From Mesobacillus maritimus (lineage in GTDB: Bacteria > Bacillota > Bacilli > Bacillales > Cytobacillaceae): a DNA stretch of 64,000 nt. The notes beneath the pieces were generated by a model. It was not told where the DNA came from. It was given only the letters and a program-made list of their open reading frames with translations, and did no database searches. Below are positions 32,563 through 42,825 of the stretch, in pieces (position 1 is the first letter of the stretch; every line of letters begins with the position of its first letter). A program made the position numbers and the translations under genes. The stretch covers positions 186,001-250,000 of the forward strand of contig NZ_JAMBNR010000008.1 of assembly GCF_023715205.1 (NCBI RefSeq), in the 5' to 3' direction.

Positions 32563-34536
32563 ATGGGAGTGTCTAGCTATCAAATCTGGTTTTTCAATTC
32601 TCTACATCATGAGTGGTGTTTGGTCTATGTTAAGGGCTCCCAACCTAGAATCCCTGTCAATATTGGTCAACCATCTACACCATCATTCTCCATTTCTGAA
32701 CAATCAGAGTTGACCTTCACCTATCCTCTCGATTTTAAAGTAAGGATAGTCTATCAAGATGGCAACCAACCTTTTACTCAGGATACGATTGATCTCCTTT
32801 ACCACCTTTTGTATCCGCTTTATACCAACGCAGCAATGAACAGTAAAAATGTTGAATTGGAAAAGTTAATAGAAGGGGCACAAAATATTACCTCTCTTCT
32901 CGACATAGATGAACTTCTAAGAAACATACTTGATAGCGTAGCTGCAGTTATACCCGGAGCGAATACATCTGCTTTTTGGGTGTACGACCCTGCTATAGAC
33001 CGTTTGGTATGCAAAGCTTATCGTGGTTGGAAAAGTGAAATTCTGCAGGTTCAATATAAAATCGGAGAATCTGTGACAGGAAAAACCTTCCGGGATGGGA
33101 AAACAAGAATTTTTCATTCCTTCCGAAAGGCTAATGAGGCAATGAAAGGTACGAGCAAAAGGAATTCAGAACTACTTTTAGCTGCTTTTTTTCATAAGGA
33201 TTGGGTAAAAGCATCAGTAACCGTACCAGTAAAATTTCATAATGAAATTAGTGGGGTATTAAGTTTTCATCAAAATGGTCATGCTCGTGAACTAACCGAT
33301 TGGGATTTAAAGCTTTTGAAAGGTCTAACAGCTCAAATCGCTATTGCGTATGAAAATGCACAATTATTCTCTGAAATTAAGCGAAAGAATCAAGTACTTG
33401 TACGCCGAAATGAAGTACATGCCACCTTAACAAAGCTCTCACTACAAAACAAAGAAGTCGGCAGCATTGCGAAAGAGCTAAACCGGATGATTAAACCAAC
33501 CGTAGTTTTCGTGGATTTACTCGAAGAGGAATCTTATCCCAAAAGAGACCAGCGATATTTCACATTTGATGAATTATCCAAGATGTTGAGTGATCGTAAG
33601 CAACCCATTTATGTTGACCTATATGCACCAGATAAAAAATCCTTTTATATTTATCCAATCCTAGTCGGAAATGGCTGCTCAGCTTGTTTAGTAGTAACCG
33701 GGGACCCTCCATTAAGTCAACTTGACCATATGATTCTTGATGAAATAGATTTGGAAATTCAACGCATTATTAAAGAAAGCTATGCTCGTGCAAAACAAAT
33801 CCTTACAGATAATCGCGATAAGCTTGATATTATTGCTAAAACATTGCTTGAAGTTGAAACACTTGATGCAGAGCAAATTCGACTTATCATCGAATTTTCA
33901 AAGTTTCATGATTTACAAGTATTAGAAACAAAAGTCCATCATTTTGTTTGGACAATTAAACAAAAAGTCTCTGAAAAAGGCAAAATCGTATTTGGAAATC
34001 ACAACAAGGTCTTCCTTCTTTTTTCACTCGAAACCCCTTCAGATAAACCTAAGGTGATGAAACTGTTAAAATCCATTTTAACCGATTGGCAGGAGAGTGA
34101 AAGTATTCATTTGTACGCTGGAGTAGGGAGATTGTATAAAGGAAAAAAGTCTATTAACCGCACTCACAATGAAGCGACGAAAGCGTTAAGCTATTTACTC
34201 TCTTGTAAAACACCAGGGATGATTGATTATGCCGAGATTGGAATAAACCGATTATTCATTAACCATTCACAAGAAGAACTAGAGCAGTTTATTGAGGAGA
34301 TCTTCTCGCCGTTAAATGCACCCAAGTTTAAACATAGTGAGCTCGAACTCACTCTAACCACCTATATTAATAACAATAGGTCGGCAACTACAACAGCGGA
34401 AACATTGCATATCCATATCAACACGCTCTATCAAAGGTTAAAAAGAATTGAAGATATCCTAGACATATCACTACAAGATTCTGAAGCTTTGTTAAAAATC
34501 CAGCTAGCCTGCCATTTACGGTCAACCTATATCTGA
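32563..34536 (+). CDS. GAF-domain transcriptional regulator with PucR-type C-terminal HTH
   Basis: A 657-residue regulator with a GAF domain at about residues 100-265 (LLDIDELLRNILDSV...VTVPVKFHNEISGVLSF). A middle region resembles the GGDEF-like part of CdaR/PucR proteins (IHLYAGVGRLYKG). The C-terminal helix-turn-helix contains AETLHIHINTLYQRLKRIE. It is divergent from the wrecked carboxylase/ligase genes and was probably their activator. The ATG at 32563 follows a stop codon closely and has no visible ribosome site, so the start, or the integrity of the N-terminus, is uncertain. Confidence 0.78.
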   Translation: MGVSSYQIWFFNSLHHEWCLVYVKGSQPRIPVNIGQPSTPSFSISEQSELTFTYPLDFKVRIVYQDGNQPFTQDTIDLLYHLLYPLYTNAAMNSKNVELEKLIEGAQNITSLLDIDELLRNILDSVAAVIPGANTSAFWVYDPAIDRLVCKAYRGWKSEILQVQYKIGESVTGKTFRDGKTRIFHSFRKANEAMKGTSKRNSELLLAAFFHKDWVKASVTVPVKFHNEISGVLSFHQNGHARELTDWDLKLLKGLTAQIAIAYENAQLFSEIKRKNQVLVRRNEVHATLTKLSLQNKEVGSIAKELNRMIKPTVVFVDLLEEESYPKRDQRYFTFDELSKMLSDRKQPIYVDLYAPDKKSFYIYPILVGNGCSACLVVTGDPPLSQLDHMILDEIDLEIQRIIKESYARAKQILTDNRDKLDIIAKTLLEVETLDAEQIRLIIEFSKFHDLQVLETKVHHFVWTIKQKVSEKGKIVFGNHNKVFLLFSLETPSDKPKVMKLLKSILTDWQESESIHLYAGVGRLYKGKKSINRTHNEATKALSYLLSCKTPGMIDYAEIGINRLFINHSQEELEQFIEEIFSPLNAPKFKHSELELTLTTYINNNRSATTTAETLHIHINTLYQRLKRIEDILDISLQDSEALLKIQLACHLRSTYI

Positions 34537-34591
34537 ATACTTTGGATACTTGCGAAAGAAATACAATCTAGTAAAAGCTATTAAACTATAA

Positions 34592-34636
34592 AAAAAAGGT
34601 AACATCCCTTGTTAAAACATAGGGTTGTTACCTTTA
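34592..34636. terminator. Bidirectional terminator between the regulator and ppdK
   Basis: AAAGGTAAC...CCCT and AGGG...GTTACCTTT form a long stem between convergent genes, with A-rich and T-rich flanks. Confidence 0.75.
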
Positions 34637-34654
34637 TTACAGAACTATAGTTTC

Positions 34655-37324
34655 TTATTTCACCACTAAAGTCTCCACATCTTTCTCACTAAACCGAATC
34701 GTCGCTTGTGCTGCTGCTAGTCGCGCGATTGGAACACGATAAGGTGAGCAGCTCACATAATCTAAGCCAGTTTGGTAACAGAATTCTATTGAACTCTTTT
34801 CCCCACCATGTTCCCCACAAATCCCTGTTTTCAATTCAGGTTTTGTTTGGCGTCCAAGCCTAACTCCTGTTTCAACAAGCTTACCAACCCCTTCCCGATC
34901 AAGGACCGCAAATGGATTATCAGGTAACACTTTATTTTCAATATACGCTTGAAGGAATTTCCCTTCCGCATCATCGCGGCTATAGCCAAAGGTTGTTTGC
35001 GTTAAATCATTCGTTCCAAATGAGAAGAAATCGGCTTCTTCAGCAATTTGGTCTGCAGTGAGTGCCGCACGTGGAACTTCAACCATCGTCCCAACCGTAT
35101 AGACGAACTCTCTACCAGTTTCTTCTTTTACTAAATTAGCTGCATCAATGACAAGCTGGCGCATTTGCTTCAACTCATTTACATGTCCAACGAGTGGAAT
35201 CATGATTTCTGGTTTTGCCTCGACTCCCTTGTCTGCTAATGTTGCAACAGCATAGAATATGGCTTTTGCTTGCATTTCATAAATCTCTGGATAGATCATT
35301 CCAAGGCGGCAACCACGGTGCCCTAGCATTGGATTAAATTCATCTAACTGGCGCACCTTTTTCAATAACAGTTCTTTCGCTTTTAACTCTTCAGAATTCG
35401 GGTTTGTTATCTGCAACTTTGTACACTCAACAATCAATTCCTCTTTATCCGGAAGGAATTCATGAAGCGGTGGATCAAGTAAACGAATCGTAACTGGAAA
35501 GCCTTGCATTGCTTCTAAAATCCCTTCAAAATCCCCTTGCTGCAATGGTAGCAACTTTGAAAGGGCAATTTGACGCTCATCATAATTTTCCGCCAAAATC
35601 ATTTCTTGAACAAGTGGTACCCGTGTTGGATCCATAAACATATGCTCAGTTCGGCAAAGCCCAATACCTTCCGCACCAAATTCCCGTGCTTTCTGAGAGT
35701 CTTCAGGATTATCTGCATTTGTTCGAACACCAAGTTGACGAACCTCATCTGCCCAAACTAATAACTGTTGAAATTCATTAGATAGCTCCGGTTCGATCAT
35801 TGGAATTTCTCCCAACATTACTTCTCCAGTGCCACCATCAATCGTAATAATATCCCCTTCCTTAACAACACTTTCCCCAACGTAAAATTCCTTCGCAGCT
35901 AAATCAATCTTGATTGCTTCACAGCCACAAATACATGCTTTCCCCATGCCACGAGCAACGACCGCAGCGTGACTTGTCATCCCGCCACGACTTGTGATTA
36001 CCGCCTGAGAAGCTACAATCCCGTGAATATCATCAGGAGTCGTTTCCGGACGTACAAGAATGACTTTTTTTCCATCTTTCGCTAGAATTTCCGCCTCATC
36101 TGCATCAAAAACGACCGATCCTGTCGCCGCGCCAGGAGATGCCGGAAGTCCTTTGGCAAGCTGGGTCCGTTCGAATTTATCGTCAATTCGGCGGTGCAAT
36201 AATTGGTTCAACTGATCTGGGTCAACACGCAACAAAGCTTCATCTTTGTTAATAATTCCTTCTTTTACCATTTCAACCGCAACACGTATTGCTGCCTGGG
36301 CAGTCCGTTTTCCGTTTCGCGTCTGGAGGATAAACAGTTGCCCACGTTCAACCGTGAATTCGATATCCTGCATATCACGATAATGCTGCTCTAACACTTT
36401 ACAAGTATCAGAAAATTGTTGATATACTTCTGGCATTTCTTGTTTTAATGTATGAATAGGCTGTGGTGTCCGAATCCCAGCAACCACATCTTCCCCTTGG
36501 GCATTAATCAAATACTCACCATACAAACGGTTCTCCCCAGTGGATGGATCCCTTGTAAACGCAACACCTGTTCCGCAATCATTTCCCATATTTCCAAATA
36601 CCATACTTTGGATATTTACAGCAGTTCCAAGATGACCAGGAATTTTATTTAAACGTCGGTACACGATGGCTCGTTGGTTATTCCATGAATCAAATACCGC
36701 ATTTATGGACAAGAATAATTGTTCCTTAGGATCTTGCGGAAACGATTTCCGAGTATGCTTTTTTACAATTTGTTTGTACCCAACAATCACTTCTTTCCAA
36801 TCTTCTGCTGTTAATTCAGGATCCGAACTGTAACCCTTATTCTCCCTTGTTTCTTCTAGTAATCTCTCAAAAAAGAATGTATCCACATCTAAAACCACAT
36901 CGGAAAACATTTGAATAAACCGACGATAAGAGTCGTAAGCAAAGCGTGGGTTGTTTGTCAGTGTTGCCATTCCTTCAACTGTTTCATCATTCATACCTAA
37001 GTTTAAAATGGTATCCATCATCCCTGGCATTGAAAATACGGCACCTGAGCGGACCGAAACCAATAACGGGTTTGCTGGATTTCCTAGCTTTTTCCCCGTT
37101 TCAGCTTCCAATTCGGAAAGAGCTTGTAAAACTTGATTCTGAATCTCCGATGAAATACTTTGATTATTTTCATAGTAAGCGTTGCACGCTTCTGTAGAAA
37201 TCGTAAAACCAAAAGGTACTGGCAATCCAATTTTAGTCATTTCTGCTAAGTTAGCACCTTTCCCTCCAAGAAGATTCCGCATCTCACTATTTCCTTCATT
37301 GAACAAATATACAAATTTTTTCAT
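34655..37324 (-). CDS. ppdK: Pyruvate, phosphate dikinase
   Basis: This 889-residue enzyme interconverts pyruvate + ATP + Pi and PEP + AMP + PPi. It has an N-terminal ATP-grasp domain (LLGGKGANLAEM, SVRSGAVFSMPGMMDT), the phospho-histidine domain with GGMTSHAAVVARGMG (about residue 455), and a C-terminal TIM barrel with NDLTQTTFGYSRDD and CGEHGG. The length equals the usual PPDK. It overlaps the stop of its own regulatory kinase/phosphorylase gene by one base, so the two are coupled. Many bacilli lack this enzyme. It gives a direct route from pyruvate to PEP. Confidence 0.95.
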   Translation of the reverse strand: MKKFVYLFNEGNSEMRNLLGGKGANLAEMTKIGLPVPFGFTISTEACNAYYENNQSISSEIQNQVLQALSELEAETGKKLGNPANPLLVSVRSGAVFSMPGMMDTILNLGMNDETVEGMATLTNNPRFAYDSYRRFIQMFSDVVLDVDTFFFERLLEETRENKGYSSDPELTAEDWKEVIVGYKQIVKKHTRKSFPQDPKEQLFLSINAVFDSWNNQRAIVYRRLNKIPGHLGTAVNIQSMVFGNMGNDCGTGVAFTRDPSTGENRLYGEYLINAQGEDVVAGIRTPQPIHTLKQEMPEVYQQFSDTCKVLEQHYRDMQDIEFTVERGQLFILQTRNGKRTAQAAIRVAVEMVKEGIINKDEALLRVDPDQLNQLLHRRIDDKFERTQLAKGLPASPGAATGSVVFDADEAEILAKDGKKVILVRPETTPDDIHGIVASQAVITSRGGMTSHAAVVARGMGKACICGCEAIKIDLAAKEFYVGESVVKEGDIITIDGGTGEVMLGEIPMIEPELSNEFQQLLVWADEVRQLGVRTNADNPEDSQKAREFGAEGIGLCRTEHMFMDPTRVPLVQEMILAENYDERQIALSKLLPLQQGDFEGILEAMQGFPVTIRLLDPPLHEFLPDKEELIVECTKLQITNPNSEELKAKELLLKKVRQLDEFNPMLGHRGCRLGMIYPEIYEMQAKAIFYAVATLADKGVEAKPEIMIPLVGHVNELKQMRQLVIDAANLVKEETGREFVYTVGTMVEVPRAALTADQIAEEADFFSFGTNDLTQTTFGYSRDDAEGKFLQAYIENKVLPDNPFAVLDREGVGKLVETGVRLGRQTKPELKTGICGEHGGEKSSIEFCYQTGLDYVSCSPYRVPIARLAAAQATIRFSEKDVETLVVK

Positions 37325-38145
37325 TATGTAAAGCTCCTCTCACTTTTCAGAATGTCTAAAATTTGACTTGCTGTTTCTTCCACCGCTTTATTCGAAACAT
37401 TAATAACAGGACACCCTACCCGCTTCATAATTTTTTCAGCATAGTCCAGTTCCTCTAAAATACGTTCAAAGCTAGCATAGTTAGCTTGAGAAGTTAGACC
37501 AAGAGCTTTTAGTCGTTCTTTACGAATTTCATTGAGTTTATCAGGAGAAATAATTAACCCGACACATTTGCTCCTTGGCACATTAAATAGCTCTTCAGGT
37601 GGTTTTACTTCCGGAACTAAGGGTACGTTTGCCACCTTGTACCTTTTATGCGCCAAATACATCGAAAGCGGTGTCTTTGAAGTACGTGAAACTCCAATCA
37701 GGACAATATCAGAGCGGATAATTCCACGCGGGTCCCGACCATCATCATATTTTACTGCGAACTCAATCGCTTCAATTTTCCGGAAATAATCGTCATCTAG
37801 TTTTCTCATTAGTCCCGGCTGTTGATTTGGTGGCTTTTCAAATTTTTGTTCAAATGCATTCATCAATGGATTTAACAAATCCACCGCGACGATCCCTTCT
37901 TCAGCTGCCCGTCGATCCATATATTCTTTTAAATGAGGGATAACAATTGTATAAGCGACAATTGAATGATTGTGTTGTCTAGCTAAAATGAGAACATCCT
38001 CAATATCCTCTACATCCTCTACATAAGAATTTCTCCTAATGTCGATACTTCCTCCGTTAAATTGAGTGGCAACAGCTTTGACTACAAACTCGGCGGTTTC
38101 CCCCACAGAATCCGAAACAACATAAACTATTTCCTTCTTTCCCAA
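37324..38145 (-). CDS. yqfL: Pyruvate phosphate dikinase regulatory protein (DUF299)
   Basis: A 273-residue bifunctional kinase/pyrophosphorylase of the PPDK/PEP-synthase regulator family. It phosphorylates PPDK with ADP and removes the phosphate with Pi. Visible parts are [12 protein letters not shown] at the N-terminus and the P-loop-like [15 protein letters not shown] (about residues 152-166). In Bacillus subtilis yqfL follows ccpN and influences gluconeogenic flux without a PPDK beside it. Here its target gene follows directly. The start is TTG 38145 behind GGAAGTGAG. Confidence 0.93.
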   Translation of the reverse strand: MGKKEIVYVVSDSVGETAEFVVKAVATQFNGGSIDIRRNSYVEDVEDIEDVLILARQHNHSIVAYTIVIPHLKEYMDRRAAEEGIVAVDLLNPLMNAFEQKFEKPPNQQPGLMRKLDDDYFRKIEAIEFAVKYDDGRDPRGIIRSDIVLIGVSRTSKTPLSMYLAHKRYKVANVPLVPEVKPPEELFNVPRSKCVGLIISPDKLNEIRKERLKALGLTSQANYASFERILEELDYAEKIMKRVGCPVINVSNKAVEETASQILDILKSERSFT

Positions 38146-38167
38146 AGGTCTCTCACTTCCAATCTAT

Positions 38168-38809
38168 TTAAATTTCCAGCATTTCAATATAAGCTCTTGT
38201 AATTGTTGTTTTCGTGATTCTCCCAATGACTTCATATTTTTTTTGTTCCTTATCCACTTCTCGAACAACTGGCAAAGAGTCAATATGATTATGTATGAGC
38301 TTCTGTGCCGCTTCGAGGAGGGTTTCATCAGGTTGGACGGTTACTATATTTGGCATTCTTGTCATAATCACACTTACCGGAAGTTCCTCTAAATTGTTAT
38401 TACCTATCGCTGCTCTTAACAAATCTTTTCGTGATATTACACCTGCAAGTAATCCTTCTTCATCAACTGTATACAATGTACCTACATCTTCGAGGAAAAT
38501 TTGTACAATTGCATCATAAACAGATGCCGACTTCTGTACCACGATTGGGTGTGCCTTATAGTGTTTAACAAGTTGCTTTGATAAGTTGGCGGTTGTCTTT
38601 TTTGTTTCACTCTGAGGGTTGTAAAAATAACCGACGCGGGGCTTTGCATCGAGGCTTCCAGCCATTGTTAAAATAGCCAAGTCCGGTCTTAATGTTGCAC
38701 GAGTTAAAGAAAGCTTTTCCGCAATTTGTTTCCCGGTTATAGGACCATCTTCCTTAACAATTTGAAGAATTTCCTGTTGCCGTTTTGATAGTTTAATTGA
38801 AATCACCAC
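38168..38809 (-). CDS. ccpN: Catabolite control protein CcpN
   Basis: This 213-residue repressor of gluconeogenic genes has a winged helix at residues 5-60 (SLTRATLRPDLAILTMAGSL) followed by two CBS domains (about 75-205) that sense nucleotides. The order ccpN-yqfL is as in Bacillus subtilis. The extension to ppdK here puts a PEP-forming enzyme, its switch and a gluconeogenesis repressor in one operon. Two GTG codons (38809 and 38806) follow GGAGGG; the second is better spaced. Confidence 0.92.
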   Translation of the reverse strand: MVISIKLSKRQQEILQIVKEDGPITGKQIAEKLSLTRATLRPDLAILTMAGSLDAKPRVGYFYNPQSETKKTTANLSKQLVKHYKAHPIVVQKSASVYDAIVQIFLEDVGTLYTVDEEGLLAGVISRKDLLRAAIGNNNLEELPVSVIMTRMPNIVTVQPDETLLEAAQKLIHNHIDSLPVVREVDKEQKKYEVIGRITKTTITRAYIEMLEI

Positions 38810-39044
38810 CCCTCCTACGACACATTATTATGATACATTTATCCAGAACGCTTTGTTTAATGTGTTATGCTTTTTCATATATAGTATATTACATTTAATT
38901 ACGGATAGGTACAAGAGAAATTTAATTATTTGACAAATTTCTGAATAAATTCGATGAATGTCCCAGAACGCCGAACGCAATAGCTCCAATTAAGGAAAAT
39001 CATGACAGATTTCAACCCAATAGCGCTTGTATACAAAGGTAAAC

Positions 39045-39077
39045 AAAAAAACCGCTCTAGCATAGAGCAGTTTTTTT
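39045..39077 (-). terminator. Terminator of exoA
   Basis: CTGCTCTA-TGC-TAGAGCGG followed by seven T on the minus strand. The other side is also A/T-rich. Confidence 0.85.
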
Positions 39078-39088
39078 AAATGAGCATT

Positions 39089-39844
39089 TTATTCATTTAT
39101 TTCTAGAATGATTGGACAATGATCGCTCCCCATTATTTGAGCATCTATGTCCGCTTTTGTAATTGACGGAACCATTCTTTCTGATACAATAAAATAATCA
39201 ATCCGCCAGCCAATATTTCGTTCCCTCACCTTGTTCATGTATGACCACCAAGTGTAAGCTCCTTCTTGGTCTGGATGCAAATGCCTAAAAGAATCAACAA
39301 ATCCATTCTCCAAAAGTAAGCTCATTTTCGCTCGTTCCTCATCAGTAAATCCTGAATTCCCTTTATTTGATTTCGCATTTTTTAAATCAAGTTCACTGAA
39401 AGCAACATTTAAATCGCCACATAGGACGACTGGTTTTTTCTTATCAAGCTCAATTAAAAAGCCACGAAGCTGGTCTTCCCAAGCGAGACGGAAGGAAAGC
39501 CGTGCTAAATCTCGTTGGGAATTAGGTGTATAGACATTTACAAGGAAGAATTCGTCAAACTCAAGCGTAATAGCCCGCCCCTCACGATCATATTCATCTA
39601 ACCCAATTCCATACTGAACGGATATTGGCTCAACCTTTGAAAATACCGCCGTACCGGAGTAACCTTTTTTCTCAGCATAATGCCAAAAATCTTGATACCC
39701 ATCGAGGTCTAACTGAATTTGCCCTTCTTGTAACTTCGTTTCTTGTACACAGAAGATATCTGCATCAATTTCAGAAAAATAATCCATAAATCCTTTTTTA
39801 TGACAAGCTCTTAGTCCGTTTACATTCCATGATACAAGTTTCAT
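39089..39844 (-). CDS. exoA: Exodeoxyribonuclease III (AP endonuclease)
   Basis: A 251-residue Mg-dependent DNA repair enzyme that cuts at abasic sites and trims 3' ends. Family motifs are LVSWNVNGLRA at the start, FCVQETKLQ, the YTPN strand, CGDLNVAFSELDLKN, and MGSDHCPIILEI with the catalytic His at the end. ATG 39844 (GGGGAAG site) gives the normal length; the earlier ATG at 39901 would add 19 residues not seen in the family. Confidence 0.92.
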   Translation of the reverse strand: MKLVSWNVNGLRACHKKGFMDYFSEIDADIFCVQETKLQEGQIQLDLDGYQDFWHYAEKKGYSGTAVFSKVEPISVQYGIGLDEYDREGRAITLEFDEFFLVNVYTPNSQRDLARLSFRLAWEDQLRGFLIELDKKKPVVLCGDLNVAFSELDLKNAKSNKGNSGFTDEERAKMSLLLENGFVDSFRHLHPDQEGAYTWWSYMNKVRERNIGWRIDYFIVSERMVPSITKADIDAQIMGSDHCPIILEINE

Positions 39845-40013
39845 TACTCTTCCCCTTTGATTCTTCGAAGTCCGTCCTTTATTTACATCCTGAGCATCCA
39901 CAATGCTCCTAATGATTATTTAACAAAAAAATAGGAATAACCATTAAGGCTATTCCTTAAAATTATAATCGAAAAGTTCAAAACTAGTAAGTCACTTGCT
40001 CAACCAATTTCTT

Positions 40014-40481
40014 CTACTCGATGCCTCGAAGAAGGTTAGCCATTTCTATCGCTGATGACGCTGATTCCCATCCTTTATTCCCAGCTTTTGTTCCAGCTCG
40101 TTCAATTGCCTGTTCGATAGAATCTGTTGTGATAACCCCAAAAATAACAGGAACACCACTGTTCATTGAAGCTGCATTCACTCCTTTTGCCGCTTCGTTG
40201 CAAACATAGTCAAAATGCGGCGTAGAGCCACGGATGACGGTACCGAGTGTAATCACTGCATCATAACGACCACTGTTAGCCATTTTTTGTGCAACAAGTG
40301 GAATTTCAAATGCACCTGGAACCCATGCAACATCAACGTCCGCTTCATTTACTCCATGTCTTCTTAATCCGTCTTCAGCACCACTAAGCAGTTTACTTGT
40401 AATAAATTCATTAAATCTTCCTACAACAATCCCAATTTTTAATCCTGTACCAATTAAATTCCCTTCAAATGTTCTCCCCAT
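40014..40481 (-). CDS. ribH: 6,7-dimethyl-8-ribityllumazine synthase
   Basis: This 155-residue lumazine synthase joins the butanone phosphate and the pyrimidine precursors, the step before riboflavin. Its features are [13 protein letters not shown] at the start, VPGAFEIPL, and [16 protein letters not shown] with the catalytic His in the GSTPHF loop. It is the last gene of the rib operon, 19 bases after ribBA, with an AGGAGG site. Confidence 0.95.
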   Translation of the reverse strand: MGRTFEGNLIGTGLKIGIVVGRFNEFITSKLLSGAEDGLRRHGVNEADVDVAWVPGAFEIPLVAQKMANSGRYDAVITLGTVIRGSTPHFDYVCNEAAKGVNAASMNSGVPVIFGVITTDSIEQAIERAGTKAGNKGWESASSAIEMANLLRGIE

Positions 40482-40500
40482 TATCTTTTCCTCCTAATTT

Positions 40501-41694
40501 TTAAATATGAAGTAAATGTCCTAACTTCGTCCTTTTTGTTTGTAGATAACGCTCATTTTCTTTATTAGTTTCCATTTGGATTGGTACACGCTCAACAACC
40601 TCAAGACCATAACCACCAAGACCACTAATTTTTCGTGGGTTGTTTGTCAATAATTTCATTTTTTGAACTCCTAGGTCTCGTAAAATTTGTGCCCCAATGC
40701 CATAATCACGTAAATCAGCAGGAAAACCTAGTTTTTCATTGGCTTCAACGGTATCTAAACCTTCCTCTTGTAGTTTATAAGCGCGCAATTTATTCAACAG
40801 TCCAATTCCGCGTCCTTCTTGGCGCATATATAGCAGCACGCCTCTTCCTTCCACTTGTATTTGTCGCAATGCTGCATGAAGTTGTGGCCCACAATCACAA
40901 CGGTAAGAGCCGAACACGTCACCAGTTAAACATTCTGAATGCACTCTTACTAGCACCGGTTCATTTGAACAAACATCTCCTTTAACAAGCGCGACATGCT
41001 CCTTACCATCAATTGAATTTGTATAACCTATTGCTTTAAAATCTCCAAATTCAGTAGGTAGATCAATCTCCACTTCACGAATCACTAATTTTTCTTGCTG
41101 ATTTCGATAGTGAATTAAATCTTTAATCGTAATCATTTTTAGTTCAAAACGGTCAGCAATTTCACGTAGTTGTGGTACACGCGCCATCGAACCATCCTCA
41201 TTCATAATTTCACAAATGACACCCGCTGGCGCTGATCCTGATAATTTTGCCAAGTCTACAGCTGCTTCCGTATGACCTGCTCGCCTTAAAACTCCACCTT
41301 TTTTTGCCACGAGTGGAAAAACATGACCTGGCCTTTTAAAATCGGCCGGCTTTGACTCGGTATGAATTAATTCTTGGACCGTTCTGCTCCGTTCATATGC
41401 AGAGATTCCTGTTGTTGAGCTTTTATGATCGACACTAATTGTAAACGCAGTCCCATGGGGATCTGTATTATCCGTTGTCATTGGCTTTAGCTCAAGTTTG
41501 TCGGCAATCTCTTCTTCCAATGGGACACATACTAAGCCACGTCCATGAGTCACCATAAAATTAATCGTTTCCGCTGTTGTTTTTTCAGCTAAGGCGATAA
41601 AGTCTCCTTCATTCTCCCGATCTTCATCATCGCAAACGATAATGATTTTTCCAGCCTTTAAGTCTTTAATTGCCTCTTCAATTTTATCGAACAT
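40501..41694 (-). CDS. ribBA: Bifunctional DHBP synthase / GTP cyclohydrolase II
   Basis: A 397-residue fusion. Residues 1-200 are the 3,4-dihydroxy-2-butanone-4-phosphate synthase ([11 protein letters not shown]). Residues 205-397 are GTP cyclohydrolase II with the zinc site [19 protein letters not shown] and the [12 protein letters not shown] loop. It supplies both starting branches of riboflavin synthesis. ATG 41694 is used because AAGGAGG lies 11 bases upstream. An in-frame ATG at 41724 overlaps ribE. Confidence 0.95.
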   Translation of the reverse strand: MFDKIEEAIKDLKAGKIIIVCDDEDRENEGDFIALAEKTTAETINFMVTHGRGLVCVPLEEEIADKLELKPMTTDNTDPHGTAFTISVDHKSSTTGISAYERSRTVQELIHTESKPADFKRPGHVFPLVAKKGGVLRRAGHTEAAVDLAKLSGSAPAGVICEIMNEDGSMARVPQLREIADRFELKMITIKDLIHYRNQQEKLVIREVEIDLPTEFGDFKAIGYTNSIDGKEHVALVKGDVCSNEPVLVRVHSECLTGDVFGSYRCDCGPQLHAALRQIQVEGRGVLLYMRQEGRGIGLLNKLRAYKLQEEGLDTVEANEKLGFPADLRDYGIGAQILRDLGVQKMKLLTNNPRKISGLGGYGLEVVERVPIQMETNKENERYLQTKRTKLGHLLHI

Positions 41695-41710
41695 ATTTTC
41701 TTCCTCCTTT

Positions 41711-42361
41711 CTACACAAACCCATTTTCTTTTAAAAAGCTCATTGAAATCGACGTTTTCTTCTGTGCTACGCCAGTATTTTTCAAATAATGACCAACATA
41801 TTTACCAATCATATCGGTTTCAATATTGACAATATCCCCAATTTGCTTTTGACCAATAATAGTTTCTTCCATCGTGTGTGGAATTAATGAAATGGTAAAC
41901 GTACGATCTGTGACACCGAATAGGGTTAGGCTTGTCCCATCAACGGTTACGGAACCTTTCAATACCATTCCGGTTGCTACCTCTTCATCTACTTCAATTT
42001 CATAATAAACGGCGTTTTCGACTCGTTCTTTACGGATGATCTTTCCTGTTCCATCAACATGACCTGAAACAAAATGGCCCCCAAATCGACCACCAGCTGC
42101 CATCGCTCTTTCAAGATTCACTTTAGAACCTGGTTGCATAGACCCGATATTGGTGGCATTTACTGTTTCTGGCATCACATCAACTGTAAATTCTGTTGTC
42201 TTAAAAGATGTGACGGTTAAGCAAACTCCATTAATCGAAATACTATCACCTAAGTGAACATCTTGAAGTATTTTATTCGCTTTAATGGATAACTCAAACA
42301 TTGGACCTGCCTTCTGTATACCAGCAATAGTTCCAATCTCTTCAATGATTCCTGTAAACAT
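41711..42361 (-). CDS. ribE: Riboflavin synthase, alpha chain
   Basis: This 216-residue enzyme dismutates two lumazines to riboflavin. The two-fold repeat is visible: [12 protein letters not shown]...[13 protein letters not shown] in the first half and [12 protein letters not shown]...[12 protein letters not shown] in the second. It is the first gene after the FMN riboswitch. In Bacillus subtilis ribD (deaminase/reductase) precedes it, and here that gene is absent. AAGGAG precedes the ATG. Confidence 0.94.
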   Translation of the reverse strand: MFTGIIEEIGTIAGIQKAGPMFELSIKANKILQDVHLGDSISINGVCLTVTSFKTTEFTVDVMPETVNATNIGSMQPGSKVNLERAMAAGGRFGGHFVSGHVDGTGKIIRKERVENAVYYEIEVDEEVATGMVLKGSVTVDGTSLTLFGVTDRTFTISLIPHTMEETIIGQKQIGDIVNIETDMIGKYVGHYLKNTGVAQKKTSISMSFLKENGFV

Positions 42362-42459
42362 CTACTTTATCTCCTTTCCCATTTTATCAGCCCTCAACAT
42401 TTTCCAAAGTTATTTATGATGTCTCTAGGAAAACAACAAGAGCCCCTCCCTCGGAGCAA

Positions 42460-42504
42460 CGAAAAAGGACCCCAAAGGTTCAGTCTGATCCTTTAGGGTC
42501 CTTA
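42460..42504 (-). terminator. Regulatory terminator of the rib leader
   Basis: AAGGACCC/GGGTCCTT with inner pairing AAAGG/CCTTT, followed by TTTTTC on the minus strand. It sits between the riboswitch and ribE, the place expected for FMN-dependent termination. Confidence 0.85.
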
Positions 42505-42576
42505 AAATGGCAATAGGAAATTAGGGTTAGACATAGGCAGAATTTTGCCCTAGAACTTAACCCAAGATTTTTAAAT

Positions 42577-42718
42577 CTTCCTTCTCCCATCCAGACTTTC
42601 ACTGTCGGCTCTGGAGTTTCACCAGATCCACCGTTTAACATGCGTTAACCGGGTCACGGACTAAGAAGCAAAGAGCTTCATCACCGCCGGTTGGGAATTT
42701 CACCCGACCCCGAAGGAA
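42577..42718 (-). ncRNA. FMN riboswitch (RFN element)
   Basis: On the minus strand the conserved RFN blocks occur in order: CTTCGGGGTCGGGTG, ATTCCCAACCGGCGGTGAT, AGTCCGTGACCCG, GGTGGATCTGGTGAAACTCC, and GAGCCGACAGTGAAAGTCTGG followed by ATGGGAGAAG. It binds FMN and leads to the terminator at 42460-42504, so the ribE-ribBA-ribH genes are shut off when FMN is plentiful. Confidence 0.97.
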
Positions 42719-42825
42719 ATAATATGATGTTTAAATATTATTATATGCATAACACAGTACATTTGAAAAGAGAATTGTTCGAAAAGAAGAAAAATATGTG
42801 AAATTACTTATGAGCAAACTCTCTT

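Noticed and set aside
32345-32713. A 122-codon plus-strand frame before the GAF regulator
   Set aside because: It overlaps the regulator in another phase, has no ribosome site and spans the carrier gene start on the other strand.
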